Source of the DNA: Haloplanus sp. HW8-1
GTDB taxonomy: Archaea; Halobacteriota; Halobacteria; Halobacteriales; Haloferacaceae
DNA length: 64,000 bases
Direction: 5' to 3'
Assembly (NCBI RefSeq): GCF_023703795.1
Contig: NZ_CP098518.1
Coordinates: 682,001 to 746,000, forward strand
This document shows positions 61,290 through 64,000 of the stretch, in pieces; position 1 is the first letter of the stretch, and each line of letters begins with the position of its first letter. The position numbers and the translations under genes are program-made. The notes beneath the pieces are model-generated. The model saw only the letters and a program-made list of their open reading frames with translations. It searched no databases and was not told the DNA's origin.

Positions 61290-61987
61290 GGTCGCGTTAA
61301 CTTTGGCATCGATTCCACCAGACAGCGAGGGCTTGGAGCCACGATTCTGCTGTCGTCGGCTCCACGTGGCTGAACGTATTTGAAAACGAAGAGGTTCGTC
61401 GTTTTACCTCATGAAAGAGACGTTCGACGGCATTCCGATTGCCATGGAGCTCATATCTGCAATCGAGGCCGTGGCGATCGAGGGCAGTTTTGAGCCACTG
61501 AGCATCGTCGACGAGAAACACGGCGGATTCGACATCGTGTTTCTCACGCAATTCACTCAGGAAGATTTCGGTTAGACCGGTCGTATACGTGCTAAAGAGC
61601 CGAATATGAAGGAATGTGTTCGTTTCAGGATCGATGGCGGCGTACAGCCAGTACTGCTGATCGTCGATTCGAATCACGGTTTCGTCGAGCGCAACGTGAT
61701 TCGGGCTCGCACCGCCGTCGGGCTGTAAATCGGCCTTGTGCACCCAGTTGTGGACAGCCGTTCGAGAGCGTTCGACACCCAACCTCTCAAGAATCGAGAT
61801 GGTATTCGAAAGTGATAGTCCAGCCACGTGCATCTGAATACCGAGCCGCATCGCGAACGCGGGTGTCCGCTGACGCTCCACAAAATCTAATTCGATCCAG
61901 TTGCTACCACTGCTGAGGCGGCTGATTTCGGGCATGATCACTCAGAAATCAGCACGCCTCACTCTTTACGCTTAACTTGACACGACC
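61290..61987 (-). mobile_element. IS6-type insertion sequence
   Basis: About 698 bp. The ends GGTCGCGTTAACTTTGGC (61290) and, on the other strand, GGTCGTGTCAAGTTAAGC (61987 inward) are imperfect terminal inverted repeats. It carries one transposase gene. No 8-bp target duplication is seen at the flanks, and only one flank is a broken gene, which hints at rearrangement after insertion. Confidence 0.8.
61297..61935 (-). CDS. IS6-family transposase
   Basis: 212 residues from the ATG at 61935 (MPEISRLSSGSNWIELDFVE); the frame is open to 61941. DDE triad: Asp84 in HVALDETVI, Asp143 in FLVDDAQW and Glu176 in FHEVKRRTSSF. Length and motifs fit full-length haloarchaeal IS6 enzymes, so it could be active. 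Confidence 0.92.
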   Translation of the reverse strand: MPEISRLSSGSNWIELDFVERQRTPAFAMRLGIQMHVAGLSLSNTISILERLGVERSRTAVHNWVHKADLQPDGGASPNHVALDETVIRIDDQQYWLYAAIDPETNTFLHIRLFSTYTTGLTEIFLSELREKHDVESAVFLVDDAQWLKTALDRHGLDCRYELHGNRNAVERLFHEVKRRTSSFSNTFSHVEPTTAESWLQALAVWWNRCQS

Positions 61988-62152
61988 ATCTATGTCGAAG
62001 AAGATAATAAGTGGACAGCGGGCGAAACGATTTCGTTTCGAATTGCTGTCGGAGGGTGTGACTTCAGAAAGCCTGAGAACTCTGAGTTAGACGTTCTAGT
62101 AATACATACACCATCGAATAAAATATTGATTGAAGAACACTTTTCTGTTTGA
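61988..62152 (+). pseudogene. C-terminal fragment of a pilin-like protein cut by the IS
   Basis: Directly from the IS end a frame reads IYVEEDNKWTAGETISFRIA, then DVLVIHTPSNKILIEEHFSV and a stop. The W.AGE.I..RIAV...LDVLVIHTPS pattern is that of haloarchaeal type IV pilin-like proteins. The N-terminal half, including the signal and class III peptidase site, is missing and not found on the other side of the IS. Confidence 0.6.
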
Positions 62153-62223
62153 TTAACCGAGTTTCTGTATAGGTTCTTTATACTGAGCGACCCGGAGGGA
62201 GCGAAGAATGGGTATGTGAACCC

Positions 62224-62237
62224 TTCTATGACACCCT
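62224..62237 (+). repeat. TTCTATGACACCCT-type element, copy 3
   Basis: 14 of 15 bases of the element seen at 49730 and 50391, with the preceding 15 bp also similar to copy 1. It lies 11 bp before the MITE-like element. Confidence 0.45.
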
Positions 62238-62248
62238 ATGTATGTTTG

Positions 62249-62334
62249 CTATAGTAGCGATTGAAACTGGTTGCTCAACCGATCGGATGCCGTACTGCGA
62301 TCCGCTGTGTAATGATGTTCAATCGCTACTATAG
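62249..62334. mobile_element. 86-bp MITE-like element
   Basis: CTATAGTAGCGATTGAA (62249-62265) and TTCAATCGCTACTATAG (62318-62334) are perfect 17-bp terminal inverted repeats. The inside has a small GGTTGCTCAACC palindrome and no gene. No clear target duplication. It overlaps the end of the membrane protein gene, giving its last codons. Confidence 0.75.
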
Positions 62335-62771
62335 TGAGTTTGATTTCCCTGTTCTTCCATGCTACAGGCGTCACATGAACTCCCTGAACGGCTGTAGAGA
62401 AGTCCTGCAAAGAACACGACACTTACGATACCGAAGAGGGGTCGTAACGGGTCGAAATACGTCATCAGTGCGGAGCTGCTGAACAAGGCGAGCAGAAACG
62501 CATTACAGATTGGACAGCCGAATGCCAGAAATCCCACCACTGTTCCTGCAGTAGCTGTCTTCTCGTCATTGCGCTGGTTGTTGGTTCGTTGGAAGGTGTA
62601 GACTCCCAAGAAGGCCGCAGTAGTGGTGAGAAAGAGATAATCCAGCGGCGTTCGTGGTACCTGCCGAATGTAGAGAGAATTCGGAATCAAGCCCGTGACA
62701 ATCCCAAAGAGCACGAACGCACCGGCACTGATGGTTACTGCTTTCAGGTAACGTCTTGATGACGATCGCAT
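62319..62771 (-). CDS. four-helix membrane protein with GCPICN motif
   Basis: 150 residues. Four hydrophobic segments (AVTISAGAFVLFGIVTGLIP, LDYLFLTTTAAFLGVYTF, GTVVGFLAFGCPICNAFLLA, LFGIVSVVFFAGLLYS). The CPxC within helix 3 and a Cys pair near the end (SSCDACS) suggest metal or disulfide chemistry. The last five residues (HYSSD) and stop are coded by the MITE-like repeat, so the natural C-terminus was changed. Confidence 0.75.
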   Translation of the reverse strand: MRSSSRRYLKAVTISAGAFVLFGIVTGLIPNSLYIRQVPRTPLDYLFLTTTAAFLGVYTFQRTNNQRNDEKTATAGTVVGFLAFGCPICNAFLLALFSSSALMTYFDPLRPLFGIVSVVFFAGLLYSRSGSSCDACSMEEQGNQTHYSSD

Positions 62772-62938
62772 TCCTCTCCCTGTTTCGATCTCCGGTCAAT
62801 AAAGCAGACCGGCTCTTTGCTCGTTCGTAGAAAAGCTGATTCGGTTTCGTGGGAGCTCCGCGTTGTTGTTCATGGCAACGACACGTTTGGTGTGACCAAA
62901 TCGTCGCTTCTTTGCAGACGAACTCGTAATATGGGCAT

Positions 62939-63580
62939 ATGACGACGGGGGAAAATAGCCAGTCTGCAGCCCTCTTGGAGTTTTTCGCAGACGACTACTC
63001 TCGGGAAATCTTGCTCGCTGCTGATGAAACCCCCAAGACGGCGAAAGAGCTCAGTCAGCGATGTGATGCGTCGTTGGCGACAATCTACCGTCGTATCTCC
63101 ACCCTACAGGAACACGGTCTCGTCAGGGTCCATTCGACGATCGGTTCTGGTGGCGAACACAAACAACGGTTCGAGACGACAATCGAAACGCTCCACGTCG
63201 CCATTTCCGACGGTGAGCTCGAACTGTCCGTCGAAACACGGGACGAACTCGCCGACAACTTCACCAGACTCTGGAAGAATTTCCGCGAGAATATGATTAG
63301 CATCCCGATTATAGTAATAAAGCTGATCGCGCTCTCGCTGAGTCTCTCTGTTGCGTATCTTGCGTTCTATGCGTATCGCCGGAGTGAAAGCAGTCCGATG
63401 TTCTATGTTTCGATCGGGTTCGTCTTTATCGGAATTGGCGCGGTTTGTGAAGGACTCATTCTCAATACGTTCAACACCTCGCTATTTTCAGCCGCGCTCG
63501 TTCAAGCGGTACTCGTCTCTGTTGGGATGTTGCTGATTCTGCGATCTATTATGCTTGATCCAGAACAACAGAACATCTAG
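62939..63580 (+). CDS. ArsR-like HTH regulator with three membrane helices
   Basis: 213 residues. The winged helix (LEFFADDYSREILLAADETP, KTAKELSQRCDASLATIYRR) is followed by a middle linker and three C-terminal hydrophobic helices (IIVIKLIALSLSLSVAYLAF, FYVSIGFVFIGIGAVCEGLI, AALVQAVLVSVGMLLILRSI). This is a known haloarchaeal layout (HTH plus DUF7521-like membrane part) for a membrane-bound regulator. Its stop is followed in the same frame by a transposase fragment. Confidence 0.82.
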   Translation: MTTGENSQSAALLEFFADDYSREILLAADETPKTAKELSQRCDASLATIYRRISTLQEHGLVRVHSTIGSGGEHKQRFETTIETLHVAISDGELELSVETRDELADNFTRLWKNFRENMISIPIIVIKLIALSLSLSVAYLAFYAYRRSESSPMFYVSIGFVFIGIGAVCEGLILNTFNTSLFSAALVQAVLVSVGMLLILRSIMLDPEQQNI

Positions 63581-64000
63581 CAGAACGCCTACAGTATCAT
63601 CAAAGCCCGGGACGCGGATGTCGCAGTCCCGCGGAACCCAGAACGCCATCTTCCATCTCACGGTGACGAAGAGGACGAATCGGACCCAGACGATCAAGCT
63701 GTCCTCAACGAAGCAGCAACAATTACGGAGCACGTCAGTCGCGTTGTCTTCCCGGCATTCTCACTGGATCGAGGTGAGGGCTGTGAGATTCACGAGAACG
63801 CTTACTGGGACTTACAGACGTATCTCGGACTTCGTGAGCGCCTCGCGGCCAACGAGGGCGCTCGGAGCTTCACCTACGAGTCGACTCGTGAGCGGACACC
63901 GTTAGGTCACTCCCATCGAGAACACATTCGTGACCTCTCAATCGCGAAGATCCGCGAGATGTACCGACAGGCCGTCAACAGGCTCCTGGGCGAAGTCGCG
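63581..64000 (+). pseudogene. 5'-truncated transposase of a haloarchaeal IS, running off the window
   Basis: The frame right after the previous stop reads QNAYSIIKARDADVAVPRNP, then SRVVFPAFSLDRGEGCEIHE and IAKIREMYRQAVNRLLGEVA to base 64000. I recognise this as the N-terminal region of a haloarchaeal transposase (ISHwa16/ISNCY-like group, from memory). No ATG or GTG is available before residue about 125, so the true start has been lost. The rest is beyond the edge. Confidence 0.6.

Noticed and set aside
62023-62040. CGAAACG-N4-CGTTTCG hairpin downstream of the IS
   Set aside because: It lies inside the pilin-like fragment's codons, so it is most simply a coding coincidence rather than a regulatory hairpin.
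62249-62275. CRISPR-like GATTGAAAC string in the MITE-like element
   Set aside because: It occurs once, with no repeat-spacer array and no cas genes in the window.

Overview
The window is haloarchaeal chromosome-type DNA (class Halobacteria). The proteins are strongly acidic, GC is high with GC-rich third codon positions in the first half, and many genes look leaderless, with an AT-rich box about 27 bp before the start codon. Class-specific families support this: HalX response regulator, halocyanin, Bat-type regulators with HTH_10, DUF5800, DUF5805, DUF7124 and DUF7511. The genus cannot be named from the window alone. No rRNA, tRNA or CRISPR array was seen.

Left part (1-33.3 kb), core-like. 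A chemotaxis operon on the minus strand (cheB-cheA-cheR and a partial HEAT-repeat gene) faces cheW. Then come a HalX regulator, two UspA proteins, a membrane-anchored halocyanin, archaeal CoaD, a ThiR-type thiamine regulator and a threonine-synthase-like enzyme. Next are a tyrosine recombinase with a DUF5805 partner, an SRAP protein, and a tungstate/molybdate importer (wtpABC) opposite a Tfx-type regulator. A 1198-residue PAS/GAF/Bat regulator, a YprB-type nuclease, a glycosyltransferase, a polymer-forming protein, an MEDS histidine kinase, YchF, an aminotransferase and an XPB helicase with its Bax1 partner complete this part.

Right part (33.4-64 kb), accessory-like. Intergenic DNA becomes AT-rich, with duplications, gene fragments and insertion-sequence traces. 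It opens with a tandemly duplicated HTH/PemK-type toxin pair whose second toxin carries a nonsense codon. A metal-homeostasis region follows: four different NikR-type regulators, a NitT/TauT-type ABC importer between two of them, an ECF Ni/Co transporter (CbiM, small membrane protein, CbiQ, CbiO) and a second divergent CbiM with a PDGLE protein. It continues with two COG0523 (CobW) GTPases in an operon with MoaB and an IscU-like scaffold, and a ZnuA/C/B importer whose binding protein has a large inserted domain between two His-rich loops. The znu operon also carries DUF7511, a flavoprotein and DUF7124; a TrmO-like methyltransferase and a truncated third CobW follow. Perfect inverted repeats sit in several promoters (nikR2, nikR4/cobW, znuA) and look like metal-regulator operators.

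The right end has cytochrome bd oxidase (cydAB), an IS6-type insertion sequence abutting a pilin-like gene fragment, an 86-bp MITE-like element that supplies the last codons of a membrane protein gene, an HTH/membrane regulator, and a 5'-truncated transposase running off the window.

The most unusual content is the Ni/Co/Zn region with four sensor paralogs, and a 27-bp hairpin element found three times, twice in front of the toxin-antitoxin copies and once exactly where the third CobW gene is cut.
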